A DNA stretch of 64,000 bases from Allobosea sp. TND4EK4 (lineage in GTDB: Bacteria; Pseudomonadota; Alphaproteobacteria; Rhizobiales; Beijerinckiaceae), in NCBI RefSeq assembly GCF_900156025.1, contig NZ_FTMO01000004.1:62001-126000 (forward strand), in the 5' to 3' direction. Within the stretch, counting starts at the first letter, position 1. Each line of letters starts with the position of its first letter. The translations under genes and the position numbers were made by a program. The notes below the pieces were generated by a model that saw nothing but the letters and a program-made list of their open reading frames with translations, searched no databases and had not been told where the DNA came from. This document shows positions 8,825 to 17,506 of the stretch, piece by piece.

Positions 8825-9754
8825 TCAACTCCTGACGGGCGAGCCCGCCAGGAGGGCATGGGTGGCGGAGCGATCCGGGTGCACGCGGTTGCGGCCGGCG
8901 CGCTTGGCCTCGTAGAGGCGCTGATCGGCCTGCCGCAGCATGTCCCTGAAGCGCTGCGTCTGCAGCTGGGCTTCGTGCACGCCGAAGCTCGCGGTGATGC
9001 GATGGCCGGCGAGGCTGGCGAGCGCGATCGCCGCGATCTCGCTCCTCAGCCGCTCCGCGATGAGGTGGGCCCCGCGCTGGTCGGTCGCCGGCAGGACGGC
9101 GCAGAATTCCTCGCCGCCGATCCGGGCCAGCAGGTCGTAGGGACGCAGCACGGGCTTGGCGGCTTCGGCGACCGCGATGAGGACCTCGTCGCCCGTCTCA
9201 TGGCCGTACTCGTCGTTGACGCGCTTGAAGTGATCGAGGTCGAAAGCGATGACCGAGAGCGGCCTGCGGTCGCGCTTGGCCCGCGCGATTTCGGTTGCGG
9301 CGTTCTCGGAGAGCCAGCGGCGGTTGCCGAGCCCGGTCAAAGAGTCGGAAAAGGCCTGGCGGCGCAGCCGCGCCATGCGGTCTTCGAGCGCGCCGATCAG
9401 GTCGCGGATCTCGTCGGTCAGCCGCCCGATATCGTCGGCCCGCGTCTTGGTGAGGGCCGGCAGCGTGCCCTCCTGGCGGTAGCGCCGCAGATCCTTCGCC
9501 AGGAAGCCGATCGGCGCGACAAGGTGGTGCATCACGAGGAAGGCGATCCCCGTGCCGAGCACCGTGGCCAACAAGGCGACGAGCAGCACGGCACCGGCGT
9601 TGACGTCCGCACCCGTCGCGACATAGGCCATCAAGGCGATGATCGGGATGTGGGTCGCGACAAAGCCACCTGCGAAGGCGCGCGCCAGCAGGGACGTCCT
9701 GAACACAGTGCCGACCTTCGTCAGACCGATTGTCTTCGCGAGACTGAAAGGCAT
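8825..9754 (-). CDS. Membrane-bound diguanylate cyclase (GGDEF)
   Basis: A 309-residue protein with two hydrophobic helices (about 28-48 and 53-77), a HAMP-like linker to about residue 130 and a C-terminal GGDEF domain. The active-site loop is GGEEF (213-217), a functional variant, and an RxxD inhibitory site (RPYD, 204-207) lies five residues before it, so synthesis of cyclic di-GMP should be subject to product inhibition. DSLTGLGNRR and FDLDHFKRVND are the usual substrate and metal motifs. I chose the ATG at 9754, preceded by GGGGTGG. A start at 9826 would add 24 residues without domain support. No sensor domain of recognisable type is present. Confidence 0.88.
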   Translation of the reverse strand: MPFSLAKTIGLTKVGTVFRTSLLARAFAGGFVATHIPIIALMAYVATGADVNAGAVLLVALLATVLGTGIAFLVMHHLVAPIGFLAKDLRRYRQEGTLPALTKTRADDIGRLTDEIRDLIGALEDRMARLRRQAFSDSLTGLGNRRWLSENAATEIARAKRDRRPLSVIAFDLDHFKRVNDEYGHETGDEVLIAVAEAAKPVLRPYDLLARIGGEEFCAVLPATDQRGAHLIAERLRSEIAAIALASLAGHRITASFGVHEAQLQTQRFRDMLRQADQRLYEAKRAGRNRVHPDRSATHALLAGSPVRS

Positions 9755-9894
9755 GGACCACCCCGTTCGATGAGGCGTCGGGGTAGCAATGCCGGACGCA
9801 TGCCGGGTAAGCGAAACGACTTGCATTTGAGCGAAATGAATGGGCCCGGTTTAAGGGCTTCAATCTCAGAGCGTTAGGCTCGTGCGACATTCTC

Positions 9895-10785
9895 TCAGCG
9901 TACGGTCGCGGACCTTGAAGGCAGGAGCCGGCTGGTCGCCGACAGGATGGTCCGGGCGAGCGCGCGCGGCGCTTCCCGGTGACTGTCCCCGCCGATCACC
10001 ACGAAGGCGATCGTCCCGAGCTCCGGCAGGGGCGACCGCGCCTCGACCTCCGCGAGCCCCTGGGGAATGAGCCGCGCGGAATGGGCGGTGACGCCGAGTC
10101 CGGCGACGGTCGCGGCGCGCAGGCCCGCGAGGCTGCCGCTGGTGCAGGCGACGCGCCAGGGCCGGCCGGCCCGCTCCAGCGTCTCCAGCGCATGAATGCG
10201 GGTGATGCTCGGCGGTGGATAGAGCACCAGCGGCAGGACATCGGCATCCGCGACCCGCGAGCCCGGCCGGCCGACCCAGACCAGCTTCTCCTCCCAGGCG
10301 ACCGCGCCGCGCTGGTCCCCGGCCCGGCGCTTCGCGAAAATCAGGTCGAGCTCGCCCGCGTCGTATTGCTCGTAGAGGCGCCCGCTGAGGCCGACCGTCA
10401 GCTCGATGTCGACGGCATGGTGCTGCATGGCGAATTCGGCGAGGATGTCCGGCAACGCCGTGAAGGCGAAGTCCTCGGAGACACCGAGGCGCAGGCGCCC
10501 GCGCAGGGTCGAGCCTTTCAGAAAGTTCTCGATTCGGCTGCCGGCTTCCAGCATCTGGCGCGCGAAGGGCTGGATCGCGTCGCCATCGGGCGTCGGGCGC
10601 ACGCCATGGGTATCGCGCGCCAGCAATCGGCGCCCGACGCGCCGCTCGAGACGCGCGACATGCTGGCTGACCGCCGATTGCCGCAGGCCTAGGCGGCGCG
10701 CCGCCTCGGTGAAGCTGCGCGTCTCGCAGACCTCGAGGAAACTGCGCAGAAGGGTGGGGTCGAGCGGCTTGGCTTCAGGGCTCAT
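9895..10785 (-). CDS. LysR-family transcriptional regulator
   Basis: A 296-residue LysR regulator. The N-terminal winged helix reads LDPTLLRSFLEVCETRSFTE, then AARRLGLRQSAVSQHVARLE, with the classic recognition helix. The remainder is the periplasmic-binding-like effector domain. I used the start MSPEAKPLDP at 10785. A longer version would begin inside the divergent promoter. It is divergent from the 10882 transporter gene across a 96-base gap that contains ATCATGATCTGTGATGAGCC, a plausible operator region with T-N11-A type symmetry. It therefore probably regulates that transporter, as is common for LysR genes. Confidence 0.88.
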   Translation of the reverse strand: MSPEAKPLDPTLLRSFLEVCETRSFTEAARRLGLRQSAVSQHVARLERRVGRRLLARDTHGVRPTPDGDAIQPFARQMLEAGSRIENFLKGSTLRGRLRLGVSEDFAFTALPDILAEFAMQHHAVDIELTVGLSGRLYEQYDAGELDLIFAKRRAGDQRGAVAWEEKLVWVGRPGSRVADADVLPLVLYPPPSITRIHALETLERAGRPWRVACTSGSLAGLRAATVAGLGVTAHSARLIPQGLAEVEARSPLPELGTIAFVVIGGDSHREAPRALARTILSATSRLLPSRSATVR

Positions 10786-10881
10786 GTCATCATGATCTGT
10801 GATGAGCCATATCATGTCCAGCACGGATCACGATGTCAGCGAGAGCTGCTAGAAGCGGGTGCTCAGCCGACAGGACCCATC

Positions 10882-11898
10882 ATGCTCCGCCGCACGCTCG
10901 CCCGCTTCGGCATCGACCCCTATCTTCTCGCTCTGATCGGCACGGTCATCGTGGCCGCGATCCTGCCCGCGCGCGGCGTGGGTGCCACCATCGCCGGCGA
11001 TGCCGTTTCGGTGGCGGTGGCGCTGCTGTTCTTCCTGTATGGCGCGCGGCTCTCGCCGAAGGCGGTCTGGGAGGGGCTGCTGCACTGGCGGCTGCAGTCG
11101 CTCGTCTTCGCCAGCACCTATGTCCTGTTTCCGCTGCTGGGCCTCGCCTTGACCAAGGCCTGCGGGCCCTGGCTCGCGCCGGAGCTGGCCCTCGGCGTGA
11201 TGTTCGTCTGCGTGCTGCCCTCGACCGTGCAGTCCTCGATCGCCTTCACCTCGATCGCGCGCGGCAATGTGCCGGCGGCGCTCTGCAGTGCCTCGGTGTC
11301 GAACCTGTTCGGCATGGTGGTGACGCCGCTGCTCGTCATGCTGCTGCTCGATGGCAAGGGCGCCGGGTTCAGCACCAAGGCGGTCGAGGACATCGCCATC
11401 CAGTTGCTGCTGCCCTTCGTGGCAGGACAGTTGCTGCGGCCTCTGATCGGGGCCTTCCTGCTGCGCCACAAGGCGGTGATGTCGCTGGTGGATCGCGGCT
11501 CGATCCTGCTCGTGGTCTATGCCGCCTTCAGCGAAGGCATGGTGGCGGGGATCTGGTCCCAGGTGACGGCGCGCGATCTCGGGCTGGTCATCCTGCTCGA
11601 CGTCGTGCTGCTGACCTCGGTGCTGGTGGCGACGACGGTGCTCAGCCGCCGCCTTGGCTTCTCCAAGGAGGACGAGATCGCGATCGTCTTCTGCGGCTCG
11701 AAGAAGAGCATGGCGAGTGGCATCCCGATGGCGAACATCCTGTTTCCCGGACAGGCGCTCGGCCTGATCGTGTTGCCGCTCATGCTGTTCCATCAGGCCC
11801 AGCTCTTCGCGTGCGCGACGCTGGCGCAGCGTTACGCACGCCGCCCGCAGGCTGCTTTGCTGCCGGCGGAGGCCGTGGCCGAACCGGCCAAGGCGTAG
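10882..11898 (+). CDS. Bile acid:sodium symporter family (SBF-like) transporter
   Basis: A 338-residue membrane protein with about ten hydrophobic segments. The sequence FFLYGARLSPKAVWEGLLHW, VFVCVLPSTVQSSIAFTSIA and CGSKKSMASGIPMANILFPG are characteristic of the SBF-like (PF13593/YfeH) branch of the bile acid:sodium symporter superfamily. These proteins take up organic anions, and the substrate is unknown here. The ATG at 10882 was preferred because an upstream start would overlap the regulator promoter. A divergent LysR gene sits next to it and is the likely controller. Confidence 0.85.
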   Translation: MLRRTLARFGIDPYLLALIGTVIVAAILPARGVGATIAGDAVSVAVALLFFLYGARLSPKAVWEGLLHWRLQSLVFASTYVLFPLLGLALTKACGPWLAPELALGVMFVCVLPSTVQSSIAFTSIARGNVPAALCSASVSNLFGMVVTPLLVMLLLDGKGAGFSTKAVEDIAIQLLLPFVAGQLLRPLIGAFLLRHKAVMSLVDRGSILLVVYAAFSEGMVAGIWSQVTARDLGLVILLDVVLLTSVLVATTVLSRRLGFSKEDEIAIVFCGSKKSMASGIPMANILFPGQALGLIVLPLMLFHQAQLFACATLAQRYARRPQAALLPAEAVAEPAKA

Positions 11899-12020
11899 GG
11901 CCGGAGGGTTGCGGCCTCCTGATCGGAACCCAGCCGAAGCGACCCGGTTGAGTCCTCAAGGCCCATACGATCTGGGCAGGCGCGCTCCGATCAAGCCGAT
12001 GGGCTGCGATGGAGGAGATC

Positions 12021-12236
12021 ATGAGCACGGACGAGAAGTCCCAGCGCGAGATCCGCAGGATCGCCTATGGGATCTGGATGCAGGCGGGCCAGCCGGAGGG
12101 GCGTGACCGCGAGCACTGGGAGGCCGCCAAGGAGATCTGGGCCTTCCGCAGTCATGACCGCACCCTCCCGGATGAGGAAGCGGACATGGCACAGCAGGCC
12201 GCAAGCTCCGGCAGGGCCGACCGCGAAATGAGGTAG
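12021..12236 (+). CDS. DUF2934 small protein
   Basis: A 71-residue protein with the short DUF2934 motif: REIRRIAYGIWMQAGQPEGR followed by DREHWEAAKEIW. The family is small, soluble, widespread in Hyphomicrobiales and without a known role. The ATG at 12021 follows GGAGGAG at 12011-12017. The start at 12009 lies upstream of this ribosome site and is less likely. Confidence 0.75.
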   Translation: MSTDEKSQREIRRIAYGIWMQAGQPEGRDREHWEAAKEIWAFRSHDRTLPDEEADMAQQAASSGRADREMR

Positions 12237-12299
12237 CGGTCCGAAGACGGCTGCACCCGCGATGTCGCAGGCGCAGCCGTCGTCTTCAGGACGCGAGCC

Positions 12300-12590
12300 T
12301 CAGGGGCAGATGTAGCCTGCGGCGCTCGGCGCACAACGGGCCCCGGTGGGCAGGACCAGTGCTCCACGCTCGCGCCGGACGTAGTCGCCATTGGGCAGCA
12401 AAAAGCCGCCGGTCGTGTCCGGCGTTACGCGTGTGCCGTCCGGCAGCACGAGCTGCCCGCCGTCGCGCAGGATCTGCTTCGCCACGCCGGCCGCGGGAGC
12501 GACCGACACGGGCTGCGGCTGCGGCCGGCTTGATACGCAGCCCGCCATCAGCATCGCCATGGCGGCCGCGGCCATCGACATCCTGATCAT
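12300..12590 (-). CDS. Small lipoprotein
   Basis: A 96-residue predicted lipoprotein: a short hydrophobic signal sequence leads to the lipobox LMAGC at about residues 12-16, after which the chain is Pro/Gly-rich and repeats a pattern of LPDGTRVTPDTTGGFLLPNG type. The ATG at 12590 has a good ribosome site (AAGGAAGAAGG) eight bases upstream. A longer start would bury the signal peptide. It belongs to a cluster of three small exported proteins on the minus strand. An imperfect hairpin at about 12245-12290 follows the gene and may end transcription. Confidence 0.7.
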   Translation of the reverse strand: MIRMSMAAAAMAMLMAGCVSSRPQPQPVSVAPAAGVAKQILRDGGQLVLPDGTRVTPDTTGGFLLPNGDYVRRERGALVLPTGARCAPSAAGYICP

Positions 12591-12701
12591 CTCGCGCACC
12601 TTCTTCCTTGAGCTCGACAGCGAAAAAGCCGGCACCGCCAAGGCGAACCGACTTCTTCAGAACGGGACCGGGGAGGAGCCGTGGAGCCCCTCCCCAATCG
12701 A

Positions 12702-13001
12702 TCAATACCAGACCGTGCGGCAGACGCGAACGGGGCGGCCGAAGCGGTTGCGGGCCACGCGGCAGACCTGGCGCTGCCGGCGGGGCCGGCGACGACCGCG
12801 ATAAGGCCGGCCACGGTAGTACTGGGCCTTCTCGATCGGCGTCCCGTCGGGCAGAGCGGTTCCGCGCGCGATGTCAGGTGCAGCAGCCGGAAGCGTGGCG
12901 GCCGAAGCAACAGGCGCAGCCTCCGCCTTGCCGGCGATCGCGACAGCCGCCGAACCCGCCGTCAGCGCGAACAAGCCGAGAAGAAAATTGCGTCTTTCCA
13001 T
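12702..13001 (-). CDS. Small exported Arg-rich protein with twin-arginine-like signal
   Basis: A 99-residue protein that begins MERRNFLLGLFALTAGSAAV: a twin arginine followed by a hydrophobic core and an AxA-like end (GKAEAAP), so export by Tat or Sec is likely. The mature part is Ala-rich, then very rich in Arg and Tyr (YYRGRPYRGRRRPRRQRQVC) with two cysteines near the end. I do not recognise the family beyond similar small exported proteins in Hyphomicrobiales. The ATG has GGAGG seven bases upstream and a promoter candidate at 13036-13064. Confidence 0.65.
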   Translation of the reverse strand: MERRNFLLGLFALTAGSAAVAIAGKAEAAPVASAATLPAAAPDIARGTALPDGTPIEKAQYYRGRPYRGRRRPRRQRQVCRVARNRFGRPVRVCRTVWY

Positions 13002-13035
13002 GGTATATCCTCCGGTCATTGGAACGAATTTCCCC

Positions 13036-13064
13036 AGTTTAGGTGGGAAAAATGAACGTCGCAA
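13036..13064 (-). promoter_or_regulatory. Probable promoter for the 12702-13001 gene
   Basis: On the minus strand TTGCGA (13059-13064) and TAAACT (13036-13041) are separated by exactly 17 bases, a good fit to the housekeeping sigma factor. The start codon lies 35 bases further on, with GGAGG in between. The region upstream to about 13200 is unusually AT-rich for this window. Confidence 0.5.
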
Positions 13065-13255
13065 GAACGTTATTTTCACGATAAATTCAGAATAACTTCC
13101 GTTGCGTCAAATTTATCTATTTTCAAGTTATGCAAATAACGCCGCAGAGATCGTCAGAATATCATTCTTTTACAATACTGTATATCACTCTACTAAAAAA
13201 TACGTGTTCCCGAGGACTGCGAGGGGCTGCTAAACTCCCCTCGCTGTCCCGGCTG

Positions 13256-13630
13256 TCACCGGCCGTAATAGCCCGGCGGGTAACCGGTGCCGGGATGACC
13301 GCCGCGTCCGGAATATCCGGGGCGACCGTAATATCCGGGGCGACCGTAATAGCCGGGGCGAGGGCCATAGGCCCGGCCGTAACGCGGACCCGGGCCGTAA
13401 GCGCGACCGTAACCGCGTCCGCGCCGGTCGTAGCGCTGGCGGTTCATCGTATCCTGGATGATCTGCATGCGGCGCATTTTGGCAGCGCTGGCGGTGAACT
13501 CCGCCGGTGTGGCGTCGAGCCTATGAGCGAGGGCGGCGGGCAGCGCTTCTCCGGCGCTCGCTGGCAGGGCAGCGCCAGCCAGTCCGAGTGCGCCGAGAAG
13601 GGCAAGAACGGCAAATCGTTTCATCATCAT
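13256..13630 (-). CDS. Small exported Gly/Tyr/Arg-rich repeat protein
   Basis: A 124-residue protein with a clear signal peptide (MMMKRFAVLALLGALGLAGAALPASA). A short helical segment (EFTASAAKMRRMQIIQDTMN) is followed by a C-terminal half built of repeated GYGRAYGPGPRYGRAYGP and GYYGRPGYYGRPG units. Such Gly/Tyr/Arg-rich tails are expected to be disordered and are seen in small envelope proteins. No function is known to me. Three ATG codons in a row start it, so the exact first residue is open. The tail repeat is also visible as a DNA repeat (about 13266-13425). Confidence 0.6.
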   Translation of the reverse strand: MMMKRFAVLALLGALGLAGAALPASAGEALPAALAHRLDATPAEFTASAAKMRRMQIIQDTMNRQRYDRRGRGYGRAYGPGPRYGRAYGPRPGYYGRPGYYGRPGYSGRGGHPGTGYPPGYYGR

Positions 13631-13965
13631 GTCCCAGATTGCGATGCCTCAAGCTGGGCATGCGGCGCATAAATGGCGTGTGAACGAACCTCCGACGGGT
13701 CGAAAGGTTCCGCCCATTGCAAGGGTGCGGGCTTTCGGGCCCGAGATCGGCCAAGGGACGGCTGATCAGCGGCCACCGGATTGGCCCCTTCGGTGTCTTT
13801 GGCGGCGACCAGTCTCGTTCGGGTTGCTCTGGATCAAAAAAACGCCGGTCGAGGAGCCCGGCCTTGACAATATTCATTCTCGGCTGCTGCGCCATAACGC
13901 TTTGGTAACTGAGATCATCAACCGTGTTGACGTAACGATAGGAAGTCCAGGGCGGGATCCCAGAA
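13631..13965 (+). other. Intergenic region before the chemoreceptor gene
   Basis: This 335-base gap lies between two divergent genes and should hold both promoters. A TTGACA at about 13864-13869 followed by an AT-rich stretch is the best forward promoter candidate. I could not assign a convincing -10 box at standard spacing. I see no other gene in it. Confidence 0.35.
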
Positions 13966-15798
13966 ATGATGTTCTTCAAGCGCTCCAGCAGCCAGGCCGT
14001 CGCAGAAGCGGCATCGATCCGCCGTTGGCAGGCGGTGATCGAATTCGACCTCGACGGAAAGATCCTTGAAGCCAACGACCTGTTCCTGAAGACCGTCGGC
14101 TATGAGCGCTCCGAGGTCGTCGGACAGCATCATGGGATCTTCGTTCCGCCGGAGGAGCGCGGAACGGAGGCCTATCGGACCTTCTGGCAGGAGCTCAAGT
14201 CCGGCAAGGCATTCCAGGCCGAGTTCCCCCGCATCGGCAAGGGGGGCAAGCGCATCTGGCTGCAGGCCACGTACACGCCGATCTGCGGGACGGATGGCAA
14301 GCGTCCGTTCAAGGTGATCAAATACGCCTCCGATATCACCGCCATCAAGGAGGCGATGGCGAACGCGCAGGGCCAGCTCGCCGCAATCCGCAAGTCGCAG
14401 GCCGTGATCGAGTTCGACCTCTCCGGCACGGTGCTCGACGCCAACGAGAACTTCCTGAACGCGCTGGGCTACACGCTGGCCGAGATCAAGGGCCGGCATC
14501 ATTCGATGTTCGTGCAGCCTTCCGAACGCGGCACGGAGGCCTACAGCGCGTTCTGGAAGAAGCTCGGGCGCGGCGAATATGACGAGAACCAGTATCTGCG
14601 CATCGGCAAGGGCGGGCGAGAGGTCTGGATCCAGGCGAGCTACAACCCGATCCTCGATCCGTTCGGCAAGGCGTTCAAGGTGGTGAAATATGCCACCGAC
14701 ATCACCGCGACCAAGCAAGCCGCAGCGGCCCTTGAGAACGCGGTCGGGCAGATGCGGGCCGTGATCCGCGCGACGCAGGCGAAGAACCTCACGGAGCGGA
14801 TTCCACTCGACGGCAAGGTCGGCGAAATCCGGGAGTTGTGCATCGGCGTCAACGAACTGCTCGATTCGTTCTCCAATGTGGTGCAGGCCGTCGGCGAAGT
14901 CTCGGAGCGGATCACCGTCGGTTCGCGCCGGATCGGCGCCGACAGCAAGGATCTCGCGCAGCGCACCGAGGAGCAGGCGGCTTCGCTCGAGGAAACGGCC
15001 GCGACGACCGAGGAACTCGCGGCGTCCGTCAAGCAGAGCTTCGAGCGAGCCTGCGAGGCGGCCGATCTGGGCGCGACGGCCAGCGGCGTCGCCAACCGCG
15101 GCGGCACGATCGTCGGCGATGCGGTCACGGCGATGGAGCGCATCGAGAAGGCGTCGGGCGATATCGGCGAGATCATCCGGGTGATCGACGACATCGCCTT
15201 CCAGACCAACCTGCTGGCGCTGAACGCGGCGGTTGAGGCGGCGCGGGCCGGCGATGCCGGCAAGGGCTTTGCGGTGGTGGCCTCGGAGGTGCGCACGCTG
15301 GCGCAGCGCTCGAGCGACGCGGCCAACGACATCAAGAAGCTGATCACCAATTCGAGCGACCAGGTCGCCGGCGGGGTCAAGCTGGTCCAGCAGGCCGGTG
15401 CCGCCCTGTCGGAGATCGTGACCTCGTCCGTCAGCGTCTCCGCGGCCCTGGACGAGATCAAGAGCGCCTCGCGGGAGCAGGCCAACGGCATCGAGGAGGT
15501 CGCGAAGGTCGTCGCCCATATGGACGAGATGACACAGCGCAACTCGTCCATGGCCGACCAGAGCGCCTCGGTGGCGAACGAGCTGCAGAAGGCAACCGAC
15601 GCGCTCCAGCAGCTCGTGGCCGGCTTCAGCGTTCCGGGAGCTGCGACCTCCGGCGTCCCGGCGCCGACAGCCGAGCTGCGGGAGGTGGCGGCGCGCATGG
15701 CGGAAAGCATCGCGAAGCCTGCCGTCCGTGGCGCGGCTCAGCCCGCCGCGCACAGGAAGGCGGCAGGCGGGTCCTCGGCCGGCTGGGAAGAGTTCTGA
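13966..15798 (+). CDS. Soluble methyl-accepting chemotaxis protein with two PAS domains
   Basis: A 610-residue chemoreceptor without membrane segments. Two PAS domains occur in tandem (about 20-125 and 142-247), both with the Q-A-V-I-E-F-D-L start and [11 protein letters not shown] repeat, so they arose by duplication. They may bind heme or flavin. A short HAMP-like linker precedes the methyl-accepting domain, whose hairpin tip has the conserved [20 protein letters not shown] and [16 protein letters not shown]. The chain ends in GWEEF, matching the x-W-x-x-F pentapeptide that tethers CheR and CheB in other receptors. It should signal to CheA from the cytoplasm. No other che gene is in the window. 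Confidence 0.92.
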   Translation: MMFFKRSSSQAVAEAASIRRWQAVIEFDLDGKILEANDLFLKTVGYERSEVVGQHHGIFVPPEERGTEAYRTFWQELKSGKAFQAEFPRIGKGGKRIWLQATYTPICGTDGKRPFKVIKYASDITAIKEAMANAQGQLAAIRKSQAVIEFDLSGTVLDANENFLNALGYTLAEIKGRHHSMFVQPSERGTEAYSAFWKKLGRGEYDENQYLRIGKGGREVWIQASYNPILDPFGKAFKVVKYATDITATKQAAAALENAVGQMRAVIRATQAKNLTERIPLDGKVGEIRELCIGVNELLDSFSNVVQAVGEVSERITVGSRRIGADSKDLAQRTEEQAASLEETAATTEELAASVKQSFERACEAADLGATASGVANRGGTIVGDAVTAMERIEKASGDIGEIIRVIDDIAFQTNLLALNAAVEAARAGDAGKGFAVVASEVRTLAQRSSDAANDIKKLITNSSDQVAGGVKLVQQAGAALSEIVTSSVSVSAALDEIKSASREQANGIEEVAKVVAHMDEMTQRNSSMADQSASVANELQKATDALQQLVAGFSVPGAATSGVPAPTAELREVAARMAESIAKPAVRGAAQPAAHRKAAGGSSAGWEEF

Positions 15799-15944
15799 GA
15801 GATGCGGGGCTCGGCGCCCCGGGCATCGAGCGGCGGCCTCTTGCGCGCCTCGACGCCAAGGCGCTGGCGGCCTTAGGGCCGCCAGCGGCGCTTCCGCAGC
15901 AGGCGTGACCTTCGGACCGAACACAAGAAAGTGGCGGCGAATCA

Positions 15945-15986
15945 AAAAGCCCCGGAAACCGCTGCTTGGCGGCTTCCGGGGCTTTT
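15945..15986. terminator. Bidirectional terminator, probably the original terminator of tRNA-Val
   Basis: A long stem (AAAAGCCCCGGAA at 15945 against TTCCGGGGCTTTT ending at 15986) has A-runs on one side and T-runs on the other, so it can stop transcription in both directions. It adjoins the left attachment repeat. Before the element entered, the tRNA-Val gene read leftward into this structure, so it is most likely the displaced tRNA terminator. Now it shields the left end of the element from transcription of the chemoreceptor gene. Confidence 0.75.
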
Positions 15987-16037
15987 AAAATGGTGGGCGC
16001 GACAGGGATCGAACCTGTGACCCCTACGATGTCAACG
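15987..16037. repeat. attL: 51-bp direct repeat of the tRNA-Val 3' half
   Basis: Positions 15987-16037 are identical to 26827-26877. The shared block runs from four A through the CCA end, the T arm and the variable loop to the anticodon stem and loop of tRNA-Val (GAC). To the left the two copies differ immediately, and to the right they diverge after AACG. This left copy lacks the 5' half of the tRNA and is a remnant, not a gene. Confidence 0.93.
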
Positions 16038-16122
16038 AGGTTCCAAGCCCTAAAGCTGTTGAAATAACGGGTGTTTCCTCCCTTCCGCCTTCCGAACGCA
16101 AGGCGATCAAGAGGAGAACAGA

Positions 16123-16191
16123 ATGAGCTTTGCGATTGAACTGCTGTTGAAGGCGGTCGATTTCAGCGGAGGGCTTCATGCCCCCCGATGA
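16123..16191 (+). CDS. Possible 22-residue coupled ORF upstream of the helicase
   Basis: A 22-codon ORF (MSFAIELLLKAVDF...) has a strong ribosome site (AAGAGGAGAACAG) directly before its ATG and overlaps the helicase start by 14 bases. In the excised circle the ATG would overlap the stop of the extended integrase (ATGA). It may be a small protein or simply a translation-coupling device. The evidence is the ribosome site and the overlaps, not similarity. Confidence 0.4.
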   Translation: MSFAIELLLKAVDFSGGLHAPR

Positions 16192-17506
16192 CGACGCAAT
16201 AACAGCCGATCCGCACACCAGAATTGCTAACCTGGTTGAGAGCGCACTGACCGCTGCCAACTATCAGGACCCGCTCTCCGCTGAGAGCCTGCGCGCAATC
16301 ATGAGCCGTCGGCGCGACGGTCCAGAGGGGTTCCCGCCGGCCGATCGAGATGAGGAAGAACGTCGACGGAAGCCGATCACCGCGACTCCATTCGTCTGGC
16401 AACGCCCGAGCTCGATCCCGCCGCGCGAGTTTCTCTATGGCCGCCACTACGTGCGGAAATACCTCTCCGCGACCATCGCGCCGGGTGGCGTAGGAAAGTC
16501 TGCACTTGGGCTGACGGAAGCGCTGGCCATGGTGAGCGGAAAGCCGCTGCTCGGTATCGAGCCGCCGAAACCTCTAACCGTCTGGTATTGGAACGGCGAA
16601 GATCCTCGCGACGAGATCGAGCGCCGCATCGCTGCGGCCTGCATATACTACCTCATCGACCCCGCATGTCTCGACGGTCGGCTTTTCATCGACACTGGAC
16701 GCCAGACCGAGATCAGCATCGCTCGCGCAAGCCCTCGCGGAATCATTCTGCGCGATGACGTCCAGCGGGACCTGGTCGAGACTATCCGTGAAAACGGCAT
16801 CGATGTGGTCATCATCGACCCGTTCGTGTCGAGCCACGAGGTTTCCGAGAACGACAACGGTCAGATTGCCGCGGTTTGCAAACGATGGGCGCAGATCGCG
16901 GACGAGACGGGCTGCGCCGTCGAGTTCGTCCATCACGCCCGCAAGCTGGCGATCGGCGGCAGCGGTGACGTGACGGCTGACGACGCCCGCGGGGCCAGCG
17001 CCTTGCTTGCCGCGGTCCGGTCTGCCCGGACGCTGAACCAGATGTCCAAGGATGATGCGGAAAAGGCAAAGGTCGAGCAGGCCCGTTCGCATGTGCGCAT
17101 AGACGACGTGAAGGCGAACCTCGCCCCGCCGGCGGAAGGTGCGCGCTGGTTGAAGCTCATCTCGGTCCAGCTCGGGAACGCAACGCCGGATATCCCCGGC
17201 GACGACGTTGGCGTCGTGACGGGCTGGAAGTGGCCCGACCCGAACGAGGACGTCACAGTCGACGACGTTCGCGCAGCCCTCGGGCGCATCTCGCAGGGTG
17301 AGTGGCGTCACGATCAGCAGGCGAAGACCTGGGTCGGCCTGGTCATCGCCGAGGCCCTCGGCTTGGACGCCGAAGATGCTTCCGTGCGCATCGCCATGAA
17401 GCTGCTCGTCAAGAAATGGGTGGCCGAGGGCTGGCTGAAGGTCGTCAAGCGTCAGGACGCGAAACGCATGACGCGGGAGTTTGTCGTACCGGGAGAAGTG
17501 CCATGA
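16178..17506 (+). CDS. RepA-like hexameric helicase (AAA_25/RecA-fold ATPase)
   Basis: A 442-residue ATPase of the RepA/RSF1010-type group. After about 85 variable residues comes REFLYGRHYVRKYLSATIAP, with Walker A APGGVGKS at 101-108, then VWYWNGEDPRDEIERRI, the typical ED motif of this family, Walker B VVIIDPF near 210, and a VEFVHHARK sensor segment. The C-terminal part (from about 350) looks like a winged helix. Such helicases unwind DNA at plasmid or phage origins. The ATG at 16178 has a CGGAGGG ribosome site. Iteron-like repeats follow the gene, supporting a replication role. I infer function from the family. Confidence 0.85.
   Translation: MPPDDDAITADPHTRIANLVESALTAANYQDPLSAESLRAIMSRRRDGPEGFPPADRDEEERRRKPITATPFVWQRPSSIPPREFLYGRHYVRKYLSATIAPGGVGKSALGLTEALAMVSGKPLLGIEPPKPLTVWYWNGEDPRDEIERRIAAACIYYLIDPACLDGRLFIDTGRQTEISIARASPRGIILRDDVQRDLVETIRENGIDVVIIDPFVSSHEVSENDNGQIAAVCKRWAQIADETGCAVEFVHHARKLAIGGSGDVTADDARGASALLAAVRSARTLNQMSKDDAEKAKVEQARSHVRIDDVKANLAPPAEGARWLKLISVQLGNATPDIPGDDVGVVTGWKWPDPNEDVTVDDVRAALGRISQGEWRHDQQAKTWVGLVIAEALGLDAEDASVRIAMKLLVKKWVAEGWLKVVKRQDAKRMTREFVVPGEVP

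Noticed and set aside
15991..16037. A second tRNA-Val gene
   Set aside because: Only the 3' half is present, from CCA to the anticodon loop. The 5' half, including one side of the acceptor and the D arm, is missing. It is the attL remnant.
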